Shown here: positions 1 to 9,161 of the stretch, in pieces
How the letters are laid out: the number at the start of each line of letters is the position of its first letter
Position numbering within the stretch: position 1 is the stretch's first letter
DNA from: Candidatus Dadabacteria bacterium
GTDB taxonomy: Bacteria; Bdellovibrionota_C; UBA2361; J046
Direction: 5' to 3'
Length of the DNA stretch: 32,947 nucleotides
Assembly (NCBI GenBank): GCA_003696425.1
Contig: RFHI01000096.1
Span: forward strand, 1-32,947
Notes under the pieces: generated by a model
Database searches by the model: none
The model's input: only the letters and a program-made list of their open reading frames with translations
Told to the model about the DNA's origin: nothing
Made by a program: the position numbers and the translations under genes

Positions 1-1521
1 CTTTTATATACTTTTGATTCAGCTTCTTATTTTTCGATCATAAAAGATAATGGGCTGATGCTTTTACTGAAGAGTTTTAGCCAGAGTCCTCCGGAATGGC
101 TGAGTGTGAGCGAAGTAGCCTTTCGTTATCTAATAATTTTCCAGCTCGCAGTTTACTTTTTTGATAATTCGGCTGCACGACGAGCCTGTATCCAGGGCTT
201 GGTTTATGCGCTACCGTGTTTATTTTTGATTCTAATATTTCAAATCCTGGGAGTTGGCTTCCCGAATCAAAACGCCTACTGGAACTTTCTTGGACGTCTT
301 CCAGCAAGCTTAAGCGATCCGAATTCATTTGGTCTATCTTCATTTTTGGTAGCGCTGATCTTTTTTAATGAAGAGGATAAAAAGCCCTTTCAAACAGTAG
401 TTATTCTTATTCTACTTCTTTTAGCCTGTGTCTATTCAGGCTCGCGAACACTCTGGCTGGGAGTCGTATTAATGGCAGGAATAATAGCTCTTCGTAGCTT
501 CAAAGGCAGTCTCTATTTATTAGTGATTGCATCTGCAATATTAGTAATACCCTTATTGTATTATTTGGGCGTGTCTAATCACCTTCAAGCAGGATTTTGC
601 ACTGGCCTGCCATCAGGGTTAGAACGTCTTTGTAAAGCTATGCTGGTCGAGGATTTATCAACCACGTTTCATAGTAGAATTATATTTAACTGGATTGCTG
701 CCCATGTGTTTTTAGAAAATCCGTTTGTTGGTATAGGCCCCGGGCGTTTTAGAGCTTTACTGCCTTATTATGCAGCCAGCTATTATCCTCAGCTCGGCAT
801 CTGGACTGATAATCCAAATAATTTTTATCTCGGTATTTTAGTAGAAACAGGGTTGATCGGGGCTGTTTTACTTACTGTTACAATTTTTAATTTTAAACTG
901 AAAGACGCCGCCAAAAGAAGCATTTTTAAATCTTCAGCTCTGTGGACCTATGGATTATTGCTGCTAACTGGACCTCACGTTGAATTTGTAGAGGTGTCAC
1001 TTTTAACGGCAATTCTTTTTGCTCAAACATTAACTTTACGGGAAACAAACCAGTTTCTTATTCATCGAAATTACACATATATTATTGGTGTAGTTATTTT
1101 ATTCATTGCTGTTAATTTTAGAAACGGCAATACCTTACACGGCCTCTATCCGCCCGAGCAGACCCCTCAAAAGGACTACGTAGTCTGGACTGCTAGAAAG
1201 GCTTTATTTAAGTTGCGCTGCCGTGAAAACGCTTCGGCAAGGCTAAGCATTAGAAGTCTGGTTAATACACCCGTTAACAAAGCGCTTAAAATCTTTGTAT
1301 CAACGCCACTTGAGAAGCGCACTATTGCTGTCAGCGACAAGCTGCTTCACCAGCTAAAACTAAGCTGTATACCTGCTGGCGGTGCAGTTAAACTCTCTAA
1401 ACTGCCGGTCGAGATAAAACTTAAACAGGTCTGGCTTCCTGCTGTTTCAGGAACATCTTCAGATTACCGCAGGCTAGGGGTTCAGTTGGTTATTGGCTCT
1501 TTGAGTGAAATTACACCATAA
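1..1521 (+). CDS. O-antigen ligase / polymerase-like polytopic membrane protein (5'-truncated by window edge)
   Basis: Frame is open from base 1 through the listed ATG at 58, so the gene likely starts upstream of the window. Many hydrophobic segments; 'YSGSRTLWLGVV' and 'ENPFVGIGPGRFR..' resemble the Wzy_C/O-antigen ligase domain. Confidence 0.75.
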   Translation, partial: LLYTFDSASYFSIIKDNGLMLLLKSFSQSPPEWLSVSEVAFRYLIIFQLAVYFFDNSAARRACIQGLVYALPCLFLILIFQILGVGFPNQNAYWNFLGRLPASLSDPNSFGLSSFLVALIFFNEEDKKPFQTVVILILLLLACVYSGSRTLWLGVVLMAGIIALRSFKGSLYLLVIASAILVIPLLYYLGVSNHLQAGFCTGLPSGLERLCKAMLVEDLSTTFHSRIIFNWIAAHVFLENPFVGIGPGRFRALLPYYAASYYPQLGIWTDNPNNFYLGILVETGLIGAVLLTVTIFNFKLKDAAKRSIFKSSALWTYGLLLLTGPHVEFVEVSLLTAILFAQTLTLRETNQFLIHRNYTYIIGVVILFIAVNFRNGNTLHGLYPPEQTPQKDYVVWTARKALFKLRCRENASARLSIRSLVNTPVNKALKIFVSTPLEKRTIAVSDKLLHQLKLSCIPAGGAVKLSKLPVEIKLKQVWLPAVSGTSSDYRRLGVQLVIGSLSEITP

Positions 1522-1626
1522 AAAACGTAATAAAAACACATAGATATCTTTTTAGTACATTAATTGGCGATTTGCCGCATAACAATTAGAAGAGCCTTAT
1601 TAACCCCGATAGTCCGTTAAAGTGTT

Positions 1627-2337
1627 ATGGTGAATTCGTTGCAGACAACCCGAATACGTAAAGCAATTGCACTAGAAAAAATAGAGTGGGGTAGGGCCGT
1701 TGACATCTTAAGTAGAGAGTACTCAAGAACTGATGTTTATAAAACAGTTAAACGTTTTGTTGGAGAATTTAACAAGCCGTTTCTCTCTCTTTGGCTAAAC
1801 AGGGATTTACTCCATAAGCGTTACAATAGCCTGCTCAGGGCTATCTGTACGGTACACGGCAGTGACTGGTTAAGTATCAGTCATGAACACAGGAACAGTT
1901 TGTTTAGCATAGCTTTGGAATTAAAACAAAATGTCCTATTTGAACCCGTAATAAGTAGAAATCAGGAGTCTAACTACAAGTTAACCTGCTTCCCACGTCA
2001 TAATTTAAAGATTGGCAAGTTTAACTTCGTGCTTAAAAGACGCATCAGCATGGTTGTTTTTAATCTGATACTGCTATTAATGACGCTATTTGCAGCTACT
2101 GTTTTATCGGGATTACTGATGTATTCGATAGCTGTGATAATTACATTTTACGATGAACCGCATCTGCTCGGAGATGCGGCCAGACAGAATCATATCCTTC
2201 TACTGGCCTTAATGGGTATTCTTGTAGTCGTAGCAGCTCTTTTTCGGGCAACTATTTTATTTGTGCTTAGTAAAGTAAGAAACGTTATTACACAGCTATT
2301 TGCCGTTTTATCTATGCGCGCCCGCAAACAGTTATAA
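1627..2337 (+). CDS. Hypothetical protein with two C-terminal transmembrane segments
   Basis: 236-aa ORF filling the gap between neighbours; two hydrophobic stretches near the C-terminus; no family recognised. Confidence 0.6.
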   Translation: MVNSLQTTRIRKAIALEKIEWGRAVDILSREYSRTDVYKTVKRFVGEFNKPFLSLWLNRDLLHKRYNSLLRAICTVHGSDWLSISHEHRNSLFSIALELKQNVLFEPVISRNQESNYKLTCFPRHNLKIGKFNFVLKRRISMVVFNLILLLMTLFAATVLSGLLMYSIAVIITFYDEPHLLGDAARQNHILLLALMGILVVVAALFRATILFVLSKVRNVITQLFAVLSMRARKQL

Positions 2338-2360
2338 CCCATTTAGACCTATCAGCTTTT

Positions 2361-3665
2361 TTGTGTTATAAGGAGGCTGATATGGCACGAATATTTGATA
2401 TACCCGAATTTTACCGCTCTTCTATTATATCAGTGATAAAACAGGCCCGTCGTCTGCAGGATCACCGCAAACGGGATCTGTCTCCCTCTATTCTCGCGCT
2501 CGGGCCTGTAACTTTTAAAATTGCACGACATTTTGGCTTTTGTTTTGGTGTGGAAAATGCCATTGAAATTGCCTATCGCGCGATAAAAGAGAATCCTGGC
2601 AGGCGAATTTATCTTTTAAGTGAGATGATTCACAACCCGCACGTTAACCAGGATCTGATCTCAAGAGGTGTGAAATTTATTTATTCTTCAGATGGAACTC
2701 AGCTGGTAAATTATAATGAGCTTTCGCCGGAAGATATTGTTATTGTTCCTGCCTTTGGAACAACGGTAGAACTTTTCAGAAAGCTTAGAGAAATCGGTAT
2801 AAACCCCCAACTCTACAATACAACCTGCCCCTTTGTTGAAAAGGTCTGGAAACGCGCTGCACAACTGGGCGAAAAAGGTTTTGCCGTGGTTATTCACGGA
2901 AAGCATTCACATGAAGAGACTAAAGCAACCTTTTCGCATGCGCGTCTTTCGGGAGCAAGTATGGTAATCCGAGATATAGAAGAAGCCAAGATGCTGGCAT
3001 CCTTTATCCGGCTTGAGAGAGACTGGCAAGAATTTGATAATTATTTCGCCGGAAGGTATTCAGAGGATTTCGTTCCTGAAAAACACCTGCAAAAGCTCGG
3101 TGTTGTTAATCAGACCACTATGCTGGCTTCAGAGACTCATACAATCAGCAGGATTTTAAAAGAGGCTTTAAGCAGCAGGTTTGGAGAGAAGCAGTTAAGT
3201 GAACACTTCGCAGATACAAGGGATACGCTTTGTTATGCCACTTCGGAAAACCAAAATTCGATCAAAGGACTACTTGAATCAGGTGGTGATCTGGCAGTTG
3301 TTGTTGGCGGTTACAACTCATCCAATACCTCGCACCTGGTAGAGCTTCTCGAACAGAAAGTTCCTACTTATTACATAAAAGATGACAGTGAAATAATAAG
3401 TAAAAAAGAGATCCGCCATTTAGATTTACATTCAAAAAAAATTACTGTTACCGAAAATTGGCTACCAGAGAATCAGCCTGTTGAGATATTAATTACTGCC
3501 GGTGCCAGCTGCCCTGATGTGCTGGTGGATCGGGTAATAACCACAATTTCATCTTACTACGGGCTTGAGCAGCAGATTAAAGATGCACTTAGGCCGTATC
3601 AGCAGCAGTTAGAGGGCCCAGAGTGCGAGAAGCAAGCGATATCCGCAACAACTACTTGTTATTAA
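2361..3665 (+). CDS. ispH: 4-hydroxy-3-methylbut-2-enyl diphosphate reductase (IspH/LytB), long form
   Basis: Motifs 'FGFCFGVENAI', 'SEMIHNPHVNQDL', 'NTTCPFVEKVWKRA', 'VVGGYNSSNTSHL', 'TAGASCPDVLVDRVI'. AAGGAGG upstream of an internal ATG at 2382 (MARIFD) suggests the true start is there. Confidence 0.93.
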   Translation: MCYKEADMARIFDIPEFYRSSIISVIKQARRLQDHRKRDLSPSILALGPVTFKIARHFGFCFGVENAIEIAYRAIKENPGRRIYLLSEMIHNPHVNQDLISRGVKFIYSSDGTQLVNYNELSPEDIVIVPAFGTTVELFRKLREIGINPQLYNTTCPFVEKVWKRAAQLGEKGFAVVIHGKHSHEETKATFSHARLSGASMVIRDIEEAKMLASFIRLERDWQEFDNYFAGRYSEDFVPEKHLQKLGVVNQTTMLASETHTISRILKEALSSRFGEKQLSEHFADTRDTLCYATSENQNSIKGLLESGGDLAVVVGGYNSSNTSHLVELLEQKVPTYYIKDDSEIISKKEIRHLDLHSKKITVTENWLPENQPVEILITAGASCPDVLVDRVITTISSYYGLEQQIKDALRPYQQQLEGPECEKQAISATTTCY

Positions 3666-3777
3666 ACAGTTTTATTTGATATCTGACTATTCAGTTAAGC
3701 TCTAATTGTGTCGATTACTGCCAGTATAGCATAGGGAGAAGTACGAGGTATTCTTAGTTACATTAGGCGGAAGCACC

Positions 3778-4236
3778 ATGAAAAATAATCAGCAGGGATT
3801 TACTCTAATAGAGTTGATGGTTGTTATTGGCATACTTGGAATACTAGCAGCTTTGGGAATTACGACATTTAATTTCTATAAACGGGCCGCAGCATACAAT
3901 GTTGCTGAACAGACAATAAGCTTTGCCAGACGCTCTATAGAGGCTGCCCTCACTAAAGACCCCGATAATCCTCCGGCCGCAGTCCCTACAACTGTACAAA
4001 CAGCGCCAGGCCCGATTCAGAGCGCAGCAGCCAGTGAGTTTCTCCCCTCCTTTCAGCTTCCAAGAAACATCAGATTTCAAGTGGAGTATACCCCTGCTTG
4101 CACAAGCTCCGCCTGCACGACGGAAGTTGTTGAAGTGCGTCATTGTCTGGGAACGGAATATGTTCGTTGGGTGCGTTATGGAGACGGAGTTGACGTTCTT
4201 CAGGAGCATCTGGAGGGATATGGCTGCAACCCGTAA
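3778..4236 (+). CDS. Type IV pilin / type II secretion pseudopilin-like protein
   Basis: Class III signal 'MKNNQQGFTLIELMVVIGILGILAALG' at the N-terminus; Cys-containing C-terminus. Confidence 0.88.
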   Translation: MKNNQQGFTLIELMVVIGILGILAALGITTFNFYKRAAAYNVAEQTISFARRSIEAALTKDPDNPPAAVPTTVQTAPGPIQSAAASEFLPSFQLPRNIRFQVEYTPACTSSACTTEVVEVRHCLGTEYVRWVRYGDGVDVLQEHLEGYGCNP

Positions 4237-4321
4237 CTCTATTTGACATTTATCACATTAACTAGATAATCTTCCTTCATATCACAGCGTTTATAATATC
4301 TAAACAGGATGGGAGCAGTCT

Positions 4322-5326
4322 GTGTCGGAGAAATTTGATTTATTGGGGCTTGGTAACGCTATTGTCGATATCGTCGCAGAGGTTAGTGAAAATGAGTTTT
4401 TAAAACTCGGCTTTGAGAAGGCATCTATGCGCCTGGTCGACATAGATCAACAGAAAGCACTTATTGAAAATTTCAGCGATAGGAATCTGTCGCTGAGTAG
4501 CGGCGGTTCAGTTGCAAATTCAGTGATGGTTTTTTCCGGGCTTGGAGGTAAAGCAGCGTTTAAATGTTGTATAGGGGATGATCCCTATGGGCTTCATTAT
4601 GCTGCGGAACTTGAACAGAATAATATTAAACTAGGTGCGCCGATTATAGCTGGGGCGACTACAGGAACATGTTTTGTCCTGACTACTCCAGACGGCGAGA
4701 GAACTATGCGTACTTCGTTAGGGGTATCAGGCAGCTTTAGTCAGGAGCATTTAGATCCCGAGATAATTGCTAATTCCCGCTGGATATTTATTGAAGGGTA
4801 TCTGCTGGCTAATGCTGACACCGGTCAACAGGCTGTAAGAAGAGCAGTGCAGCTTGCGCGTCAAAATGATACCAAAGTTGCAGTTACATGCTCAGAATCA
4901 TGGGTAATAGAGTCTTTTCGTGATGAAGTAGAGTGGGTGATTGAACGTTCCGATCTGGTGTTTGCTAATGAACTTGAGGCAATGTCTCTCAGCAGAGAAT
5001 CTTCCGTGGAAGCAGCCTTTCAGCGACTCTGTGAAAGTTGCACTTCTGTGGTGGTAACGATGGGGTCAAAAGGTGCGCTTGTTCAACATGGAGAGGAGAA
5101 TGTGCACGTTCCGGCTTTTAAATGTAACCCTCGCGATTTAACCGGCGCTGGGGATGCTTTTGCCGGTACTTTTCTGTATGGTCTGGTAACCGGCCAGAGT
5201 GCTTATGATAGTGCTCGCGCCGGTTGTTTTATAGCTTCTAAGGTGATTGAACATTTAGGGGCACGCCTTCAAACCGGTGTAAAAGAGCTTTGGAATGAAC
5301 TGAAAAACCATGAGACTGCTCATTAA
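4322..5326 (+). CDS. PfkB-family carbohydrate/adenosine kinase
   Basis: GTG start; 'GLGNAIVDIVAEV', 'SGGSVANSVMVFSGLGGKAAFKCCIGDD', C-terminal 'DLTGAGDAFAGTFLYGL' PfkB signature. Confidence 0.9.
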   Translation: MSEKFDLLGLGNAIVDIVAEVSENEFLKLGFEKASMRLVDIDQQKALIENFSDRNLSLSSGGSVANSVMVFSGLGGKAAFKCCIGDDPYGLHYAAELEQNNIKLGAPIIAGATTGTCFVLTTPDGERTMRTSLGVSGSFSQEHLDPEIIANSRWIFIEGYLLANADTGQQAVRRAVQLARQNDTKVAVTCSESWVIESFRDEVEWVIERSDLVFANELEAMSLSRESSVEAAFQRLCESCTSVVVTMGSKGALVQHGEENVHVPAFKCNPRDLTGAGDAFAGTFLYGLVTGQSAYDSARAGCFIASKVIEHLGARLQTGVKELWNELKNHETAH

Positions 5327-5438
5327 GCCCCTAATGAAAAATCGTTCACCGGGGTAAAAAGTGCTGTTTGAACCTATTTAGGGAGCGTGAAATTGATTAC
5401 TAATTTTGTCACCCAGGAGTTGCCCCGCAAATCAACCC

Positions 5439-5473
5439 CTGCCTGTCCGCCGTAGCCTTGGCGAAGGGGGCGG
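5439..5473. repeat. Short palindromic repeat (CCTGTCCGCCGTAGCCTTGGCGAAGGGGGCGG)
   Basis: CCGCC/GGCGG outer arms with internal GCC-TT-GGC. Translates as RQGYGGQ or FAKATAD, strings I recall recurring in proteins from bacterial metagenome assemblies. Confidence 0.55.
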
Positions 5474-5761
5474 TAGATAGTTATTCGGTATGAGGGTCCA
5501 GGCTGTTCAATTTTTTTGGGTTTAGCCGGTTCTGCCGGTGGCGGTAGCGGCATTCTATTGCGCCGGTTTGGTTGCGCGATATTTGATTTAGCAAACACCA
5601 CTGATTATCATTTTCACCATCGCAGTCTGAATCACAAAGGGCTTTTCCCCTTATAAGTTAAAACAACGCACGCTCAGCCACTGACTTGGGAGGCCTCCCT
5701 GCAATGCGCGAAGGGGAATAGAGTGAACACCGCTGTCAACCATGGGTCTCAAAGGATAGTT
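5469..5761 (-). repeat. Diverged ~300-bp repeat, copy 1 (inverted relative to 19668-19987)
   Basis: Manual alignment with reverse complement of 19668-19987, roughly 80% identical; shared blocks 'gcaaacaccact.attatcattttcacca.cgcagtctgaatcacaaa' and 'ctgcaatgcgcgaaggggaatagagtgaacaccg.tgtca.ccatgggtctcaaagga.agtt'. Confidence 0.85.
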
Positions 5762-5939
5762 ACAATTGTGCTCGCCATACTCCAATTCCTGCGCTTTTTT
5801 AATGCAACCTCGGCTCAAAATTGCTCTTCTTGTGACGGATTCTCATGAAGAATTGGGCTCGCGGTATTACAGGGATAACATGCTGTAATCATTAATTCCA
5901 TTTGAGTAGGATTTCTTTTCGCGTTAAAATATCCTTATC

Positions 5940-5968
5940 AGGCTCCCATCTATTGGGCGCCTGTTTTT
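5940..5968 (+). terminator. Intrinsic terminator-like hairpin
   Basis: AGGCtCCC-ATCTATT-GGGcGCCT followed by GTTTTT. Confidence 0.55.
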
Positions 5969-6122
5969 AAGCGTTGTTTAGTCGTTCCGCGTTTTCTTCA
6001 GGTTAACCCCTATTTTATTACTGGTTTTAGTAAGGAAAACGGCTCTCAGGCCTTAGGTATGCCTGTGTTTACAGGGGATACGCTAATGCCAAAATTATTA
6101 ATCATCAGTTAGGTGAAAAGTT

Positions 6123-7424
6123 ATGCCATCTCTTACTAAAGGACTTAAGTTAAATAAAATCGACAGTCGCAGCTATATAGTAACAGTGGTAGTTTTGCTC
6201 TCTGCGATTGGGCTGTTTTTTCTGCCTGAGCTTACCGGTATCGGGACAACCAAAAAGCAGTTGAGTAAGCCTTATATGGATATATCTTTTGAAGACTCAA
6301 CAATTGACGAAGCGGTAGATTACCCCTATCGCGAAGGCCAGCCAGATCAGCTCGAAGTTTACTCTCCCGAATCTGAACAGAAAAAAGAGGATCTGCCACA
6401 AGTATCTGAAAAGTCCGAGACAGAGGCGGGGGGTGGAATCTTCAGCAGTTTTTTCAGTTCAAAAAAGAGCAGTTCGAGTGAAGAGAGCGGCCTTGAGCGT
6501 GCCTCCATTAAGCTTACTCCAACCGGTGAAAACCGTGTAAATCAGGACTGTCAGGCAAAACTTGCTAAAACTTCTGAAGTAAAAGAACCTTCACTTTTTG
6601 AGGGCGATTTAAGCTGGGATGCGATAAGAAGTAAACAGTCGATCAGAATTATCAGTAAGGCACAAAGGGAATCTTTAAGGCTGCTTGGCAGGATACCCCA
6701 AAACAGAAAGCGCTCGCGCTTTTCGTTGCAGGATTATATTAATGGGCTTTCTGCTGTTGCTTCAGGAAAGAATTTCTCCCTAACACTAAAGGAAGTTCTG
6801 GACTATCTAAGTGCACTTGAGAGACGGGTAACACTTACTATGGCGCGTGAAAACGTCCCGCGAGCTGAGATGATAGAGTGGCAAAAGATTAGCTTAAGGC
6901 CGTTAATTAATAATGCACGCAATGAAATTCTTAAGAAGCGCGTAATTAAGCCCTTTAATCCGCATTTGACCTTTTATGATGTAGTAGTTTACCAGTCACC
7001 GGATCATTATGGACGTTGGGATCCCCGTGAAAGGGCACATATTATTGCCAAAGGATATGTGATAGGCAACGAGATCAAAGAGATAGAGATGTTTCATAAT
7101 AACATCTCCAAGGGTAAATTTGTTCCACGCCCGGCTGACAATAAGGGCAGGAGGAACTTTGAACTTGCTTATCAGGATGCTCGTGGTATCTGGGTATTCA
7201 GGGTAAAGAGTAAGGAAGGCGAGGTGGTTGACTATTACTACAATTTCTATAAGGGAGCTAGAAGATTCAGGTGGGGAGGACGTCAGGGTGGCTACGTGTT
7301 TATGCTGCCTTATCGGTCTGGAGACCCGCGTTTCAATAAACTATTCCTGCTGGGTGTCAAAGGACTGCGCCAGCCATCGATATTTGACGGATTTACATCA
7401 AGGGGAGCCATAGCTGTATTTTAA
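6123..7424 (+). CDS. Hypothetical single-pass membrane protein with Ser-rich low-complexity linker
   Basis: 433-aa ORF; N-terminal TM 'SYIVTVVVLLSAIGLFFL', acidic/Ser-rich 'SSFFSSKKSSSSEESG', conserved-looking C-terminal domain; no family recognised. Confidence 0.7.
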   Translation: MPSLTKGLKLNKIDSRSYIVTVVVLLSAIGLFFLPELTGIGTTKKQLSKPYMDISFEDSTIDEAVDYPYREGQPDQLEVYSPESEQKKEDLPQVSEKSETEAGGGIFSSFFSSKKSSSSEESGLERASIKLTPTGENRVNQDCQAKLAKTSEVKEPSLFEGDLSWDAIRSKQSIRIISKAQRESLRLLGRIPQNRKRSRFSLQDYINGLSAVASGKNFSLTLKEVLDYLSALERRVTLTMARENVPRAEMIEWQKISLRPLINNARNEILKKRVIKPFNPHLTFYDVVVYQSPDHYGRWDPRERAHIIAKGYVIGNEIKEIEMFHNNISKGKFVPRPADNKGRRNFELAYQDARGIWVFRVKSKEGEVVDYYYNFYKGARRFRWGGRQGGYVFMLPYRSGDPRFNKLFLLGVKGLRQPSIFDGFTSRGAIAVF

Positions 7425-7693
7425 GGTAATGTCAGTATTTACGCCTGTCAGAATCGTAGGTAAGGTGTCACATGCATCCCGGCTTAATAGGTAACTACGG
7501 TTTAGATATACAAATTCAAGTAACAGATCGGGGTAAAATTTTGGTTTCCGGGTCAGATTGATGAATAGGCCCACAGGCTGGTTATTTGAGGTTATAAGTA
7601 ATATGAAAATATTGACGGCCAGTTAAGATTAAGCAACACTGAAGCAGTTTGTGATAGTTGACGATATATAGAATAAAAGAGGAGAGCGAGACT

Positions 7694-8377
7694 TTGAGCA
7701 AAAGATTACATCAGCATCTTTTCCCTATTATTGATGCCATGGTAGAAGATGCACTTGAAGACCTTGAGAGCGAAGGAGAAGAGATCTCTTGCAGAAAGGG
7801 CTGTAACCATTGTTGTCATTTATTGGTGGAGGTTTCCTGGGAAGAGGCGACAGAACTTGCAAACTGGGTACTAAATTTGCCTCATTCAAGACGCGAGAGA
7901 TTTTTAGGGCGTATAAGGAAAAATGCCGCCGAAGCGCGAGAACTCTTTTTAAGTGACAAAAAAGCCCACCGCTTTCTTAAACCGGCTGACGGAGAAGAAG
8001 AAATACCGGATCATATTTTTGACCGTTACTTTTATGGTAAACGTCGCCCATGCCCTTTTCTTGAGTTAGGGGCGTGTGCTGCTTATGAAGTAAGACCTAC
8101 TCCCTGCCGACTTCATATGGTCACAACAGATCCTGAGCTTTGTTCAGCGGAATCGGAAGAGCAGGAGTATGAAACTCACCAGCGCTTAGAAGAGCTTCAG
8201 GAGCAGGCAACCCCGGTAATTCAGGCTGCTGAGAAGACTCACCTGTGGGGACAACTTGGAATTATGGTGGAAGCAGCTTATCAGGCACTTATAGAAAATA
8301 ACCTCACGACGAAGGCCGATAATAATAACAGCGAAGTTGCTTGCGACAACGGCGATCAGAAAACCAGGGTAGCCTGA
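7694..8377 (+). CDS. YkgJ-family cysteine cluster protein
   Basis: 'CRKGCNHCCHLLVEVS' and 'RRPCPFLELGACAAYEVRPTPCRLH' Cys clusters. TTG start at 7694 preferred over ORF start 7658 because of GGAGAG at 7681-7686. Confidence 0.82.
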   Translation: MSKRLHQHLFPIIDAMVEDALEDLESEGEEISCRKGCNHCCHLLVEVSWEEATELANWVLNLPHSRRERFLGRIRKNAAEARELFLSDKKAHRFLKPADGEEEIPDHIFDRYFYGKRRPCPFLELGACAAYEVRPTPCRLHMVTTDPELCSAESEEQEYETHQRLEELQEQATPVIQAAEKTHLWGQLGIMVEAAYQALIENNLTTKADNNNSEVACDNGDQKTRVA

Positions 8378-8380
8378 GGG

Positions 8381-9142
8381 CTAGCAGGATAGTTTTTCGT
8401 GCGCCAGAATAATATCCTTAAAACTGTCAAAATTTAAGCTGGCACCTCCTACAAGAGTACCAGAAACCTCTGCAACACTTAAGATGTCAGCAACATTATC
8501 AGGCTTAACACTTCCACCATATAACACTGGTGGAGGGAGAGCGTTAGCTTTATTCTGCCAGTAATCAATAATGGCGGCATGAGCCTCTTCAATTTCTCCT
8601 ATGCTGGCCACCTTTCCGGTCCCAATGGCCCAAACCGGTTCGTAAGCGATCAGCAGTCCGGATGTATCAAACTCGCGGCTGGCCTCAAGCAATGGATCAA
8701 GCTGAGCCTGTAAGACCGCCAGGGTTTCACCGCTTTTACGCTGAGACAGGTTCTCACCGACGCAGAAAATTACTTTAAAAGTCTGCTGAAGTGCCCCAAC
8801 TGCACGTTTTGCTGTCAATTCGTTAGACTCAAGAAACAGCCTGCGTCTCTCAGAGTGACCGACAATAGCAAAGGAACAGTTAAGATGTCGGAGCATCTCT
8901 ACTGATATTTCCCCGGTATAGGCCCCGTTTTTATCCCAGTGTACATTCTGAGAGCCAATCTTAATGCCGGAAGACTCTGTTGCGTAGGTAACAGCCGGTA
9001 TGTTAACTGCTGCAGGGGCAATCCAAACTTGAGCTTTGTTAAGCGACTTAGAAAAGTCAGCCAACTGGCCTGCAAGTTCAGCGCTCTGGTCGGCCCGCAG
9101 GTTCATTTTCCAGTTAGCAACTGCATAAAGTGTCCTGCCCAT
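8381..9142 (-). CDS. tpiA: Triosephosphate isomerase
   Basis: 'VANWKMNL', 'VGHSERR', 'AYEPVWAIGTGKVAS', 'YGGSVKPDN'. Confidence 0.97.
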   Translation of the reverse strand: MGRTLYAVANWKMNLRADQSAELAGQLADFSKSLNKAQVWIAPAAVNIPAVTYATESSGIKIGSQNVHWDKNGAYTGEISVEMLRHLNCSFAIVGHSERRRLFLESNELTAKRAVGALQQTFKVIFCVGENLSQRKSGETLAVLQAQLDPLLEASREFDTSGLLIAYEPVWAIGTGKVASIGEIEEAHAAIIDYWQNKANALPPPVLYGGSVKPDNVADILSVAEVSGTLVGGASLNFDSFKDIILAHEKLSC

Positions 9143-9161
9143 TGTAGTTGCAGACTCCGAT

